A stretch of 64,000 nucleotides of DNA from Corallochytrium limacisporum. Taxonomy: Eukaryota; Opisthokonta. The translations under genes were made by a program, and so were the position numbers. The notes under the pieces were generated by a model that ran no database searches, had not been told where the DNA came from, and saw only the letters and a list, made by a program, of their open reading frames with translations. Below, one piece after another: positions 1 through 7,994 of this stretch (within the stretch, counting starts at the first letter, position 1; each line of letters begins with the position of its first letter). The DNA lies in contig PDIP01000014.1 in the NCBI GenBank assembly GCA_002811645.1, positions 62,001-126,000 on the forward strand, written 5' to 3'.

Positions 1-170
1 AAATGGAAACGGAACTAGAGGGCAGCACTTCACAGCTAGGAGGATGTTACTGTGCTGGACAGCAAACATGACGTTTCACACCCCTTGTAGACTGCACAGG
101 TATGAGACGCCACTGTTCCTAGATCCACTGAGTTTGGATCGCTTCACTACGGCCGCACCTGACAACAAAT

Positions 171-188
171 GTGTGTGTGTGTGTGTGC
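171..188. repeat. (GT)n microsatellite
   Basis: An uninterrupted run of about nine GT dinucleotides lies roughly 80 bp upstream of the kinase start codon, in its likely promoter or 5' leader. Similar CA/GT runs lie upstream of other genes in the window. Confidence 0.9.
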
Positions 189-263
189 ATGAGCGTATAC
201 TTGAAAATGTAATCAACCGCGTAAGGCTTACAAATAGTTTCCGGGTTCTGACAGAACAGTGCC

Positions 264-2483
264 ATGGTCATGGAGAAATACACTGTGCTCAACCCTATTG
301 GCAAGGGTAGCTATGGCGAAGTGTTTCTCTGCAACCACAAGCGGCAGCCACACAAGAAGCTTGTGCTGAAGAAAATGTCCGCGCGTGGTACATCTCAAAA
401 GGAGCTACTAGCAGCCACCACAGAAATCAATTTGCTGAAGAGCCTCAACCACCCCAACATTGTTAAGTACTACGACTCCTTCGAGGACTCAGACGGTAGC
501 ATGTACATTGTGATGCGGTACTGTGAAGGTGGTGATATGTACAAGCGACTGCAAACCCAGAACGGGATTTATTTCGACGAGAAGCAAATTGTAATTTGGT
601 TTGTTCAGATAGCACTAGCTATGCAGCACTTGCACAGCCAGAACATTCTCCATCGGGATCTGAAGACGCAGAATATTTTTCTTACAGACAATGACATTAT
701 CAAACTGGGTGACTTTGGAATTGCAAGGACATTAGACAACAAAGAAGCTATGGCTTCCACACTGATTGGTACCCCGTATTACATGAGTCCTGAAATCTTC
801 GCCAACAAGCCATACAACCACAAGAGCGATATTTGGGCCCTCGGTTGCTGCCTCTTTGAAATGTGCGCGCTGAAGCATGCATTCAATGCCGGTGACTTCT
901 ACACTTTGATGCAAAAGATCAACAAGGGGCGCACTCCGTCTGTTCCTCAACAGTATAGTGACGAACTGCGGAGCTTGGTCAAGCGAATGTTGCAGCACAA
1001 CCCCGACGATCGTCCATCGGTTGATGAAGTACTGCGCGATCCTTACGTGCATTCAAGCATTAGGGAGTTCCTGGCCAAGAATGCCGACAGCAGTAAGCGA
1101 ATGAAAGAGTGCCCTCGCCGCCGACGGAACGAGCATGGATCAACGGGCAACGACAGCACTGGTCTAAGCGGAACACCTCGTGGAGAGATTATTACACCAC
1201 GGGGGGGACCCCTGAACGATGGCGAACAGCCTATACTTACACCTCGGTCAGTCCCCAGACCAAATGTAGATGTGGATGCACTGGGCAGTCCTCGAGGACG
1301 CCGGGCAGGCCCTCCAGCTCTGCGTCGCCGTCGACCGGGTTCTTCTGATAACCTGTATGCCGATCTAAAACAAGAGGATGCAGCGACTGCAGAGATAAAT
1401 CGCATGCGAAGTGCTCGTGGCGAAGGTAGCTTCATCGCAAGCAGATACACCGCGTCGCGATGGAATGGCGTGTCACCAAACCCACGGGGTGCGAATGAGT
1501 CTCCAACCCATGTGCGCAGGCAACTTGCCCAAAACTCTGGACCCGAAGAATTCGATGTCAATGCCAACGGCGGCCTCATCGAGGATCAATTTGCTCAAAT
1601 CACTCCGAGATCTCGCCGCGACCGCGCAAGTCGCGGTGACTTAAATCCAACTAGTCGGGCCAGTCGTCCGAGGCATCAATCATATGACCAGGATGAGGAG
1701 GTTCGGGAATTTGAGGGCTACTATTCCCGTTCAAATCTCGCCGATATCGACAGTGGCAGCAACTTTGGGCTCAACGCAGAACAACGTGCGGCCGCACGAA
1801 TGCGTCGTCGTCGCATGAAGGAGATTGCAGGAATCCAAGACAGTTCAAGCCAAGTCTCTGAACCGGAGCCCCTGAGGAGGCGTCGTCCTGTTCATTTGTC
1901 TAGCAACAACCTTCGAGGATCGAACTCTAGTATAGGCGGTGGCTCGTATGCATATCAGACGGACGAGTCATCTGATGCAGGACCAACCGAATTTATTGTT
2001 CGTGGCGAGTCCAGGAGTCGACGCCGTGCGGTAGAAGAGTCGGCCGTGAAAGTGGTGGCAGGTGCTCGTAAAGACTTTGTGAATGAGAAGGATCGGCAGA
2101 CGATGCTCAAAGAGATGATGAATACCTTGCATTTGAGAGCAAGTCAAGAGACGGAGAGCGGGCATGATTCCGGAATCGAAACCCAGGATAGCAGCAGTGG
2201 TCGGGAAGAGTACGGATTTGTGGGCGCAAGAAACCCGGGTCATCGTTCCCCCGATGAAGCTCGCGAAACGGCTCCGAGTAACGGGCTCAGTAAACGACAG
2301 ATGGGGCATCTACGTCAACGTGAAGACATACTGAAGTCCGAATGCATTCGACGGTTTGGTGATTCTCGTTTCCGTAAATACTGCCAAATGGACCCTGCGG
2401 ACTATTCCGTGATCCGTGACCTTACCCGGGAGGACGTCCGACTTCTCGAAGAGTACGTAATGACTTGTGATGCCCTGCATTGA
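264..2483 (+). CDS. NEK: NIMA-related (NEK1/NEK4-like) serine/threonine kinase
   Basis: This 739-residue protein has an N-terminal kinase domain at about residues 6-262. The glycine loop GKGSYGEV starts at residue 13, the ATP-binding lysine is near 36, HRDLK spans 130-134, DFG 150-152, and the activation segment ends GTPYYMSPE at about 169-177. HRDLKTQNIFL is typical of the NEK family. The remaining 470 residues are Arg/Ser/Pro-rich and probably disordered, with a short charged C-terminal segment. NEK1/4-type kinases act in ciliogenesis, centrosome function and the DNA damage response. The ATG has a strong context (gccATGg); a second ATG follows two codons later. The gene converges on NSE3, with 88 bp between the stops. 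The NEK family call is firm, but the exact NEK orthologue is not resolved. Confidence 0.95.
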   Translation: MVMEKYTVLNPIGKGSYGEVFLCNHKRQPHKKLVLKKMSARGTSQKELLAATTEINLLKSLNHPNIVKYYDSFEDSDGSMYIVMRYCEGGDMYKRLQTQNGIYFDEKQIVIWFVQIALAMQHLHSQNILHRDLKTQNIFLTDNDIIKLGDFGIARTLDNKEAMASTLIGTPYYMSPEIFANKPYNHKSDIWALGCCLFEMCALKHAFNAGDFYTLMQKINKGRTPSVPQQYSDELRSLVKRMLQHNPDDRPSVDEVLRDPYVHSSIREFLAKNADSSKRMKECPRRRRNEHGSTGNDSTGLSGTPRGEIITPRGGPLNDGEQPILTPRSVPRPNVDVDALGSPRGRRAGPPALRRRRPGSSDNLYADLKQEDAATAEINRMRSARGEGSFIASRYTASRWNGVSPNPRGANESPTHVRRQLAQNSGPEEFDVNANGGLIEDQFAQITPRSRRDRASRGDLNPTSRASRPRHQSYDQDEEVREFEGYYSRSNLADIDSGSNFGLNAEQRAAARMRRRRMKEIAGIQDSSSQVSEPEPLRRRRPVHLSSNNLRGSNSSIGGGSYAYQTDESSDAGPTEFIVRGESRSRRRAVEESAVKVVAGARKDFVNEKDRQTMLKEMMNTLHLRASQETESGHDSGIETQDSSSGREEYGFVGARNPGHRSPDEARETAPSNGLSKRQMGHLRQREDILKSECIRRFGDSRFRKYCQMDPADYSVIRDLTREDVRLLEEYVMTCDALH

Positions 2484-2571
2484 CCTCCCCCTGGCCCCAT
2501 AGTAAAGTACTTGATGTCATAGTATGAACTTCTATGTATGATAAAAATTTTACTGTGCCAACATTCCTTGC

Positions 2572-3438
2572 TTACGTCATGGCGTTATCTGTCGCGGTTG
2601 GATCGACGTTCAGACCCTTCTCTACCTTCAGTTCCTCAATCATTTGTTCCAACTCTGGATGGGCATTGTCTCCATACACCGCCTGGATGAATTGTAGGAT
2701 TCCCAGTTTTCCGATCTCTTGATGAGCTCGTTCGCCCCAGTGATAGAACACATTATGTTTGCTCTCTTCAATTCGCCGAATATATCTCTGGGCACGCCAA
2801 GATGTCAGCAGCCCTTTCAACTTGCCAATGAACAGGTCGGGTTGGTCCTTGGTGATGCCAAGATTTTCCAACTGACTGAACAGAGACTCCTCTTCAATAT
2901 CGTTACGATCGTTTTGTGCAAGGTAGATAATCGCTAGCACCGTGCACAATAGACCGAAGTTGGCTTGTTCGCGGTCATCATACTCGAAAACTTCATTGAT
3001 CTGCGAATAGTTGAATTGGTTCTTAAGGTAAAATTCGGTGTCACTGGACTTCCATCCTTTTGCTTTCACTCCATACTGGGTCATGTTCACAGTCTCTGGC
3101 ATCTGAGAAAGCTTCATCTGCAGCCCGAAAACATCCTGCAGATACTTATCGGCCTGGATCATACAGGCTTTCAAATCCATTTGGGTCGCTTGGGGGAGGT
3201 AGTGTGAAAGCACATGTTCCTTAATCTTGTTGCGTGTCACTGGGACACAGCGAGCTTCACAGGTAAGAAAGTATCGTGCAATTTTACCACCATATTCAAT
3301 TTGTTGCTGCTTCGAAAGATCACCAGAGTACTTCCACTCCGTTTCCTTTCTCGTGTCTTCGACTGCCTCATCATCGTCAATGTCCCGTTGGGTACTAGGC
3401 CCCGCCTGTGTAGTACCTGAACGGCCTTTCTTCCCCAT
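2572..3438 (-). CDS. NSE3: Nse3/MAGE-family subunit of the SMC5/6 complex
   Basis: This 288-residue protein carries a MAGE homology domain, two winged-helix folds, from about residue 40 to 270. Recognisable features are the early KIARYFLTCEA-type helix, a central segment containing WKSSDTEFYLK, and the C-terminal HWGERAHQEIGK block followed by a long helix. In non-mammalian eukaryotes a single MAGE gene encodes Nse3 (NSMCE3). Nse3 binds DNA and supports the Nse1 ubiquitin ligase and the Nse4 kleisin in the SMC5/6 genome-stability complex. The N-terminal 40 residues are charged and disordered. The gene is intronless and convergent with the NEK kinase. Membership of the MAGE family is clear; the SMC5/6 role follows from family knowledge. 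Confidence 0.85.
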   Translation of the reverse strand: MGKKGRSGTTQAGPSTQRDIDDDEAVEDTRKETEWKYSGDLSKQQQIEYGGKIARYFLTCEARCVPVTRNKIKEHVLSHYLPQATQMDLKACMIQADKYLQDVFGLQMKLSQMPETVNMTQYGVKAKGWKSSDTEFYLKNQFNYSQINEVFEYDDREQANFGLLCTVLAIIYLAQNDRNDIEEESLFSQLENLGITKDQPDLFIGKLKGLLTSWRAQRYIRRIEESKHNVFYHWGERAHQEIGKLGILQFIQAVYGDNAHPELEQMIEELKVEKGLNVDPTATDNAMT

Positions 3439-3878
3439 TCTGTGGGCCTATTGCACAAATGTTTGCTTTACAAATTTGATCTCAGGCTCAAGATCCGTGT
3501 TGCGAAAGAGCTTAAATAGTTGGTGCGTGACCTTACGAGATGAGAAGCTTTGCCCCCTCCCCCGGGGGGAGGGGGTCCTTGAGGGAGCGCTTGGCTTGGC
3601 GCGAAGAACTTTGCCGCTGCAATTGATCAATATAGTTTAATCAATAAGTGGGAGGTCGTGAACGACTTTGAAGGTTTGGGGTTGTTCGGTGTGGAGGGAT
3701 AGATAAATCTTTAATGGTAGCCGATTGAGTCGATCTGGTTCTCTTTTGTTTTTTCTGGGCAAATCTTTCAGGTATTTTAAGTCGATATAGAGGATTGAGT
3801 CATCGCGTTGGAGTAGACATGCCAGTTAGGGACACCGCCACGATGGTCAACGGTTCCCCAACGAGCTAATGCGAACTC
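3439..3878 (-). promoter_or_regulatory. NSE3 upstream region with GC palindrome and ATTGATC motifs
   Basis: This 440-bp spacer lies between the NSE3 start and the stop of the next minus-strand gene. It holds a C-run/G-run palindrome at 3553-3575 and an A/T-rich stretch at 3621-3646 with two overlapping forms of the motif ATTGATCAAT/AATCAATA. The same pair of signals recurs in other promoter spacers of the window. No ORF here looks coding. The promoter role is inferred. Confidence 0.4.
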
Positions 3879-5042
3879 CTAAGCAGCATAGGCTGTATCC
3901 ACTGCCATCAGCATTTCATGAGTTTCATTGTAAGCCTGGTCGAGCATTTCTGACATGACCGCAGTGCCCTTTTTCAGCATGCCCTCCTTGCCCAAATGAT
4001 GTTGGAATTTTTCGTCAATAGCGTGCAGCTTCAGTTGTAACTTTCTGATATCATCTGGTGTGAAAGCATACTCCTGCTTTGTTGTTTCGATCTTGGCCAA
4101 CAGATCACGCAGATGGCGATGATCGGGCAGAATCTCCTGGTCTACCTCTCCAAGCAGCCTCTCACACTCATCAAGTAGATCATAGCAAGTCTCTCGCATC
4201 TGGGCCATGGCTGCTTGGCCTTTGGGGATCGGCTGCTCCGGATGGTACGCCGGCTGGAAGTAGCCACTCGGGCGCCAGTGGGCTTCGAGATCCAGCAGGA
4301 GCTTACGGAAAGGTGCCAGTCGTTGCTCCGTCACGGACTCTTCTTTCAAGATCTCTTCAAACTTGTCCTTGACGAAACCGTAGCGCTCAAAGTACGGATA
4401 GAGGTCCTGGTCGACCTTCTCTACTCCTTCCAAAAGCAAACGGCATCTCCTAAAGTTCTTGTTTAGCATTGCACTGAGGATCGCCTGGCCCTGAACCAGA
4501 TGCCCGTTCTGGTCTAGAAGTCCTTTCTTCTGGACATGTTCACGCTCGATCTCCATCAGGCGGGTCTGAAGAGGCTGCACATCGTCCTCTGTGCAACCAT
4601 CTTTTTCGTACTGGAGCAATTTCAAGCGGATATCGTCCAATTCCTTGATGATTGGAAATTCCTCCTCGGCAGGATGCAGGGTCATTTCCAACATGCCCCA
4701 GATCTCTTTGTAGGCACGTTCTAGGGACCAATCGAGTTGGCGACAGATGGCCAGTCGTTCATCGCCGAAGGCTTCGAAATCCTTGGCTCTCTCCTCGTAT
4801 TCTTCGCCCAAGACCACGCGTTGGATGTCATAGAGCGAAACGAGGTATGGTTCAATGTCACCGAGGAATACAACGCCGTCCTTACCCTTGCTCTTCTTGA
4901 TGGCATGAACCTTGTGCCTGATCAAGTGAACAAGTTCAACAGCTTCCTTTGGTGACAGCTTCTTGATGAAGTTTTCGTCCATCATGGACTCAAGATCAAC
5001 GTCTTTTCTTTGCATCATCTCGATGTTTCTTGGATTCAACAT
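3879..5042 (-). CDS. conserved helical protein resembling fungal DUF2408
   Basis: This 387-residue, almost entirely alpha-helical, acidic protein has no signal peptide or membrane segment. Two related segments can be seen: one around residues 160-200 (KKGLLDQNGHLVQGQAILSA followed by a helix) and one near the C-terminus (GKEGMLKKGTAVMSEMLDQA). This suggests an internal duplication of a helix-loop-GQA-helix unit. From memory, the pattern of a short loop ending in GQ followed by a Leu-rich helix resembles fungal DUF2408 proteins, whose function is unknown. I could not test this. The ATG at 5042 is followed by a plausible N-terminus, and a GC-poor leader lies upstream. No reaction can be assigned. 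Confidence 0.75.
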   Translation of the reverse strand: MLNPRNIEMMQRKDVDLESMMDENFIKKLSPKEAVELVHLIRHKVHAIKKSKGKDGVVFLGDIEPYLVSLYDIQRVVLGEEYEERAKDFEAFGDERLAICRQLDWSLERAYKEIWGMLEMTLHPAEEEFPIIKELDDIRLKLLQYEKDGCTEDDVQPLQTRLMEIEREHVQKKGLLDQNGHLVQGQAILSAMLNKNFRRCRLLLEGVEKVDQDLYPYFERYGFVKDKFEEILKEESVTEQRLAPFRKLLLDLEAHWRPSGYFQPAYHPEQPIPKGQAAMAQMRETCYDLLDECERLLGEVDQEILPDHRHLRDLLAKIETTKQEYAFTPDDIRKLQLKLHAIDEKFQHHLGKEGMLKKGTAVMSEMLDQAYNETHEMLMAVDTAYAA

Positions 5043-6496
5043 ATGACTCAGCTGTTTGGTACGCCACGCTCATGGCCCAATCACAGTTCGATCTGGCAAC
5101 CTCTTCTACCTGCCTGGTTGTACCAAACGATCAAATTAGCCTTTCCTTCGGCTAAATGATGGGTTATTCTGCAACACAGAAGCACCGATCCGAATGGACA
5201 TCTGTGAGTGTGGTTCCTGCGATATGCATCCTCTGCGATTCTTCGGTGTTTGCAGCCCACCCGCACTTCCTCCCCCCTTCCGACCTATCTCAATTGGAAT
5301 GTCACAATGGGTGCAGAATTCCCCTACGCAACCGGCCAGAGGAGATCGGCATGAGACTCACTGCGGAATAAAAAAATTCTCAAACCAAACTTGCCATACA
5401 TTCAAGACTAAATTCTCGAACGTTGAAGTTCCGAAGGCTTGCCCTCCCGGATTGGCTGTTGAAGTAAAATTGTTGGTGACACAGTGCTGGGGCCTCGGCA
5501 CGATTGGGGAGGGCCATAGTACATTACGTACTACCAGTCTGACCGGCTCGGGGGCAGTGCGGAGGAATTTTCCAACCGCCTCGGAGTGACCGTGATGTGG
5601 AGCTTTTCTTCGTTTGCGGATAGGTATGTCTGACAGCTCCATGCAATGGCCGACCAGCATCCACCGAAGCGCACGCCTGTCCATGGTCCGTGAAACGAAA
5701 GACACACAATGGCTCATGCATGCGTACACATTCGGAAACATAAGGAGGCTCTTGGATCGCAGCGCGGTGTACTTGATTGAAAATACGAGAAGAGATGGTC
5801 GCCGTAAGCCCCGTGCTAGGAATGAGTGCGAGGCTTTGAAGGCGTCAGGACGGGGAGGGAGCCCGGGTACACACACCCAGAGCCCAACCTTGTGGTAATT
5901 TGCATACACACCGAGGGTCCAAAAACTATGGAAAGACCCTCCCTCACCCCCGCCTCTTTTGCGTTATGCGAGCTGCGGGGTTCCCCCGTGACGCAAGTAG
6001 TAGGATACCAAAACACGAGAACAAAAAAAACATCCGCCAAAGTTGCGCGGGAGATCCCACAAGGCACTTCCCGCAGTTTCCGTGATGAATGAATGCAACG
6101 GATTGGTGGGTACAGGAATTGGAATGCGGTCAATTCCACTTTCGGCTTCAAAATATCATTCTGACGGCTTCTCCATTCCTCTAACGGATGGGTCCCCGAC
6201 AGGCAGCCGTCCCACCCGAAAAAGAAAAAAAAAACACCCTTGGACGAGAGATCAATTTTGAATATTGATCAAATTCCATTTTGTTGTCGAGGTTTGGTCC
6301 CGTCCGGACAGGTGTGGGCACGAGTACAATTTTATCTATACTTGTCCATCTCGCGCACAAGAAATAAACCTTGCACTACTGTGCGCGAATGGGTACAAGC
6401 GAACGGGTTCACGTCAAATTTGGGCCAGTGCACAGGCCACCTCAGCAGAGATCGGTGATAGAGACCGGATGACCAAGACGATCCGGTACATTTTCG
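5043..6496. other. 1.45-kb divergent intergenic region
   Basis: This spacer lies between the divergently transcribed DUF2408-like gene and the arginase-family gene. ORFs of 60-183 codons on both strands overlap each other and have random-looking composition, so I do not call them. Near its right end, 6251-6270 contains ATCAATTTTGAATATTGATC, an inverted pair of the ATTGATC motif about 230 bp upstream of the arginase-family ATG. There is an A-rich run at 6221-6235. I see no RNA gene. Confidence 0.5.
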
Positions 6497-7423
6497 ATGC
6501 AACCTTTACTTGTCCGGTTCCCGCAGTGGGAATGCTGTATCTACAACAACGTTGCTCGGGGTTGCTTCCACGGATGTCAAAGTTTGCGACAACTGCTACA
6601 AAAGATTCAGCAAAACGACCCCGGTATGCAATTTGATGAGACTACCCTAGGTGTCGCGAGAGCCGACCAGTTGGACATGGTCACCAAGTCCACTGACAGG
6701 ATTCAGGGTCTTCCTTTCGTTCTGAACAACGCACGAATGGCTGCCGAAATTTTAAAGGAGAGAAGGCCGTCAAAGTTATACATTCTAGGTGGTGGCTGTG
6801 GTATTGAGCCAACTCCTGTAGGGTATTTGAACGGCATGGTCCATGGGAAGCTGGGGGTAATCTGGTGCGACGCTCACGCCGATTTGAATACCCCCCACAC
6901 GAGCCCAAGTGGAAAGTATCATGGCATGCCTCTGCGGCATATCTGTGGAGAAGGTAACAAAGAGATTCACAAAATTGTTGAGTCCTGCGGTGGGAAGCCG
7001 GTGAGTCCATCTCAGATCGCATTGATTGGTACCCGAGAGTTTGACAAAGCGGAGGCAGAATTCGTGTCCGAGAATAGTGTCTACCATGCAACGGTTGACG
7101 AAGTTTCTTCCAGCCCGGAGAAGGCTGCACAGCGCTTGGCAGACCATTTCAAAGCCGCTGGTGTGACTGACCTGTACATCCACTTCGATCTGGACTGCAC
7201 TCTGCTTGCGGATGTTGCCGCAGTAAGGGTGCCAACAGAAGCTGGGGTTCCCAGCGGCAAGATGTGTGAATTTATCCATGACATTGCGAGGCTGCTGCCG
7301 GTTGCCGGTGTTAGTGTGGTCGAATTGTCTCACGAAGTCGACGAACCTCTAGATTCGACAACGACAAGCAACGTAAAACAAATTTTGTCTGCACAGTGGA
7401 AGGCTCTTACGGTCAATATGTAA
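6497..7423 (+). CDS. arginase/agmatinase-family (ureohydrolase fold) protein
   Basis: This 308-residue protein has the ureohydrolase fold. The metal-site motifs are DAHADLN (D125, H127, D129), SPSGKYHGMPL around H142, and HFDLD (D231, D233). The first metal motif, normally GGDHS, reads GGGCGIE here (residues 98-104), so the usual His ligand is Cys101. In a subset of bacterial family members this motif reads GGDC, so this may be a subfamily trait. The N-terminal RFPQWE also recalls that subfamily, which supports the chosen ATG. Family enzymes hydrolyse guanidino or formimino substrates with Mn2+. The substrate cannot be named, and loss of one ligand leaves catalysis uncertain. Its stop lies 24 bp from that of COPS9, the tightest convergent pair in the window. 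Confidence 0.85.
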   Translation: MQPLLVRFPQWECCIYNNVARGCFHGCQSLRQLLQKIQQNDPGMQFDETTLGVARADQLDMVTKSTDRIQGLPFVLNNARMAAEILKERRPSKLYILGGGCGIEPTPVGYLNGMVHGKLGVIWCDAHADLNTPHTSPSGKYHGMPLRHICGEGNKEIHKIVESCGGKPVSPSQIALIGTREFDKAEAEFVSENSVYHATVDEVSSSPEKAAQRLADHFKAAGVTDLYIHFDLDCTLLADVAAVRVPTEAGVPSGKMCEFIHDIARLLPVAGVSVVELSHEVDEPLDSTTTSNVKQILSAQWKALTVNM

Positions 7424-7447
7424 ATATACTACTAGTTGTTTATGAGT

Positions 7448-7645
7448 TCACTCCAATTTGTCCTCGTCTGCGTCATCTTCGAATTTATTGAAAAATTCCT
7501 TGTGAATCACTTTGTCTCTGATGTCTATGTTGATAGAGCGGTCACCATCCACATCTATCTGCATGCGATCGCCGCCGCCGCGATCGCCTTCAAATTTTGA
7601 CCGCCATCCAAAACCTCCGGCGGAGCGTTTGCTTGTTCCCTGCAT
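7448..7645 (-). CDS. COPS9: COP9 signalosome acidic micro-subunit CSNAP/COPS9-like
   Basis: This 65-residue protein has a basic, Gly-rich N-terminal half and an acidic aromatic tail. The tail, KVIHKEFFNKFEDDADEDKL, matches the conserved C-terminus of human COPS9/CSNAP ([20 protein letters not shown]) at the FFN-FED core and the trailing acidic cluster. COPS9 is the ninth, smallest subunit of the COP9 signalosome. It uses these aromatic and acidic residues to dock and tunes deneddylation of cullin ligases. The ATG at 7645 lies in an open frame, and the gene is intronless. It converges with the arginase-family gene and is head to head with FAN1, 349 bp away. The call rests on the C-terminal motif only, because the rest is unconserved. 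Confidence 0.75.
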   Translation of the reverse strand: MQGTSKRSAGGFGWRSKFEGDRGGGDRMQIDVDGDRSINIDIRDKVIHKEFFNKFEDDADEDKLE

Positions 7646-7994
7646 AGTTTTATGTGTCTACCGTACGGAATTGCTTGAAGTACTCATTCTCTATTCATGA
7701 TCGGAGAGTGTGGCCAAATTTTGTTTTGAAATACGTGCATCGGCGTTGACTCCATCGGTACGAGGCCAACCCGCTGACTGTCCCCACCCCCGGGGGGGGG
7801 GGAGGGGACCCTAAGGCCCCAAGCTCAGGAAATGAGAGTCCGCCATTCCGTCGTCGTGAAAGTACTTTAAACCAAGAATCTCTGTGTAGCCATGACCTAA
7901 TTTGCTGGTCCACTGGAATATCAGGCCCGAAAAGTTTTATGACCCAACCAGACATGGTTCTGAACTGGATACACGGGTCGCCATCTTTGGTGGT
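7646..7994. promoter_or_regulatory. shared COPS9/FAN1 divergent promoter
   Basis: These 349 bp separate two divergent start codons and must hold both promoters. A C-run/G-run palindrome bounded by GTCCCC and GGGGAC spans 7780-7810, near the middle. No TATA box is apparent. The open frame of FAN1 extends back to a TTG at 7902, but its first ATG is at 7995. Confidence 0.5.

Noticed and set aside
5358-5909. 183-codon minus-strand ORF upstream of the arginase-family gene
   Set aside because: Composition looks random and plus-strand frames overlap it. No family resemblance.
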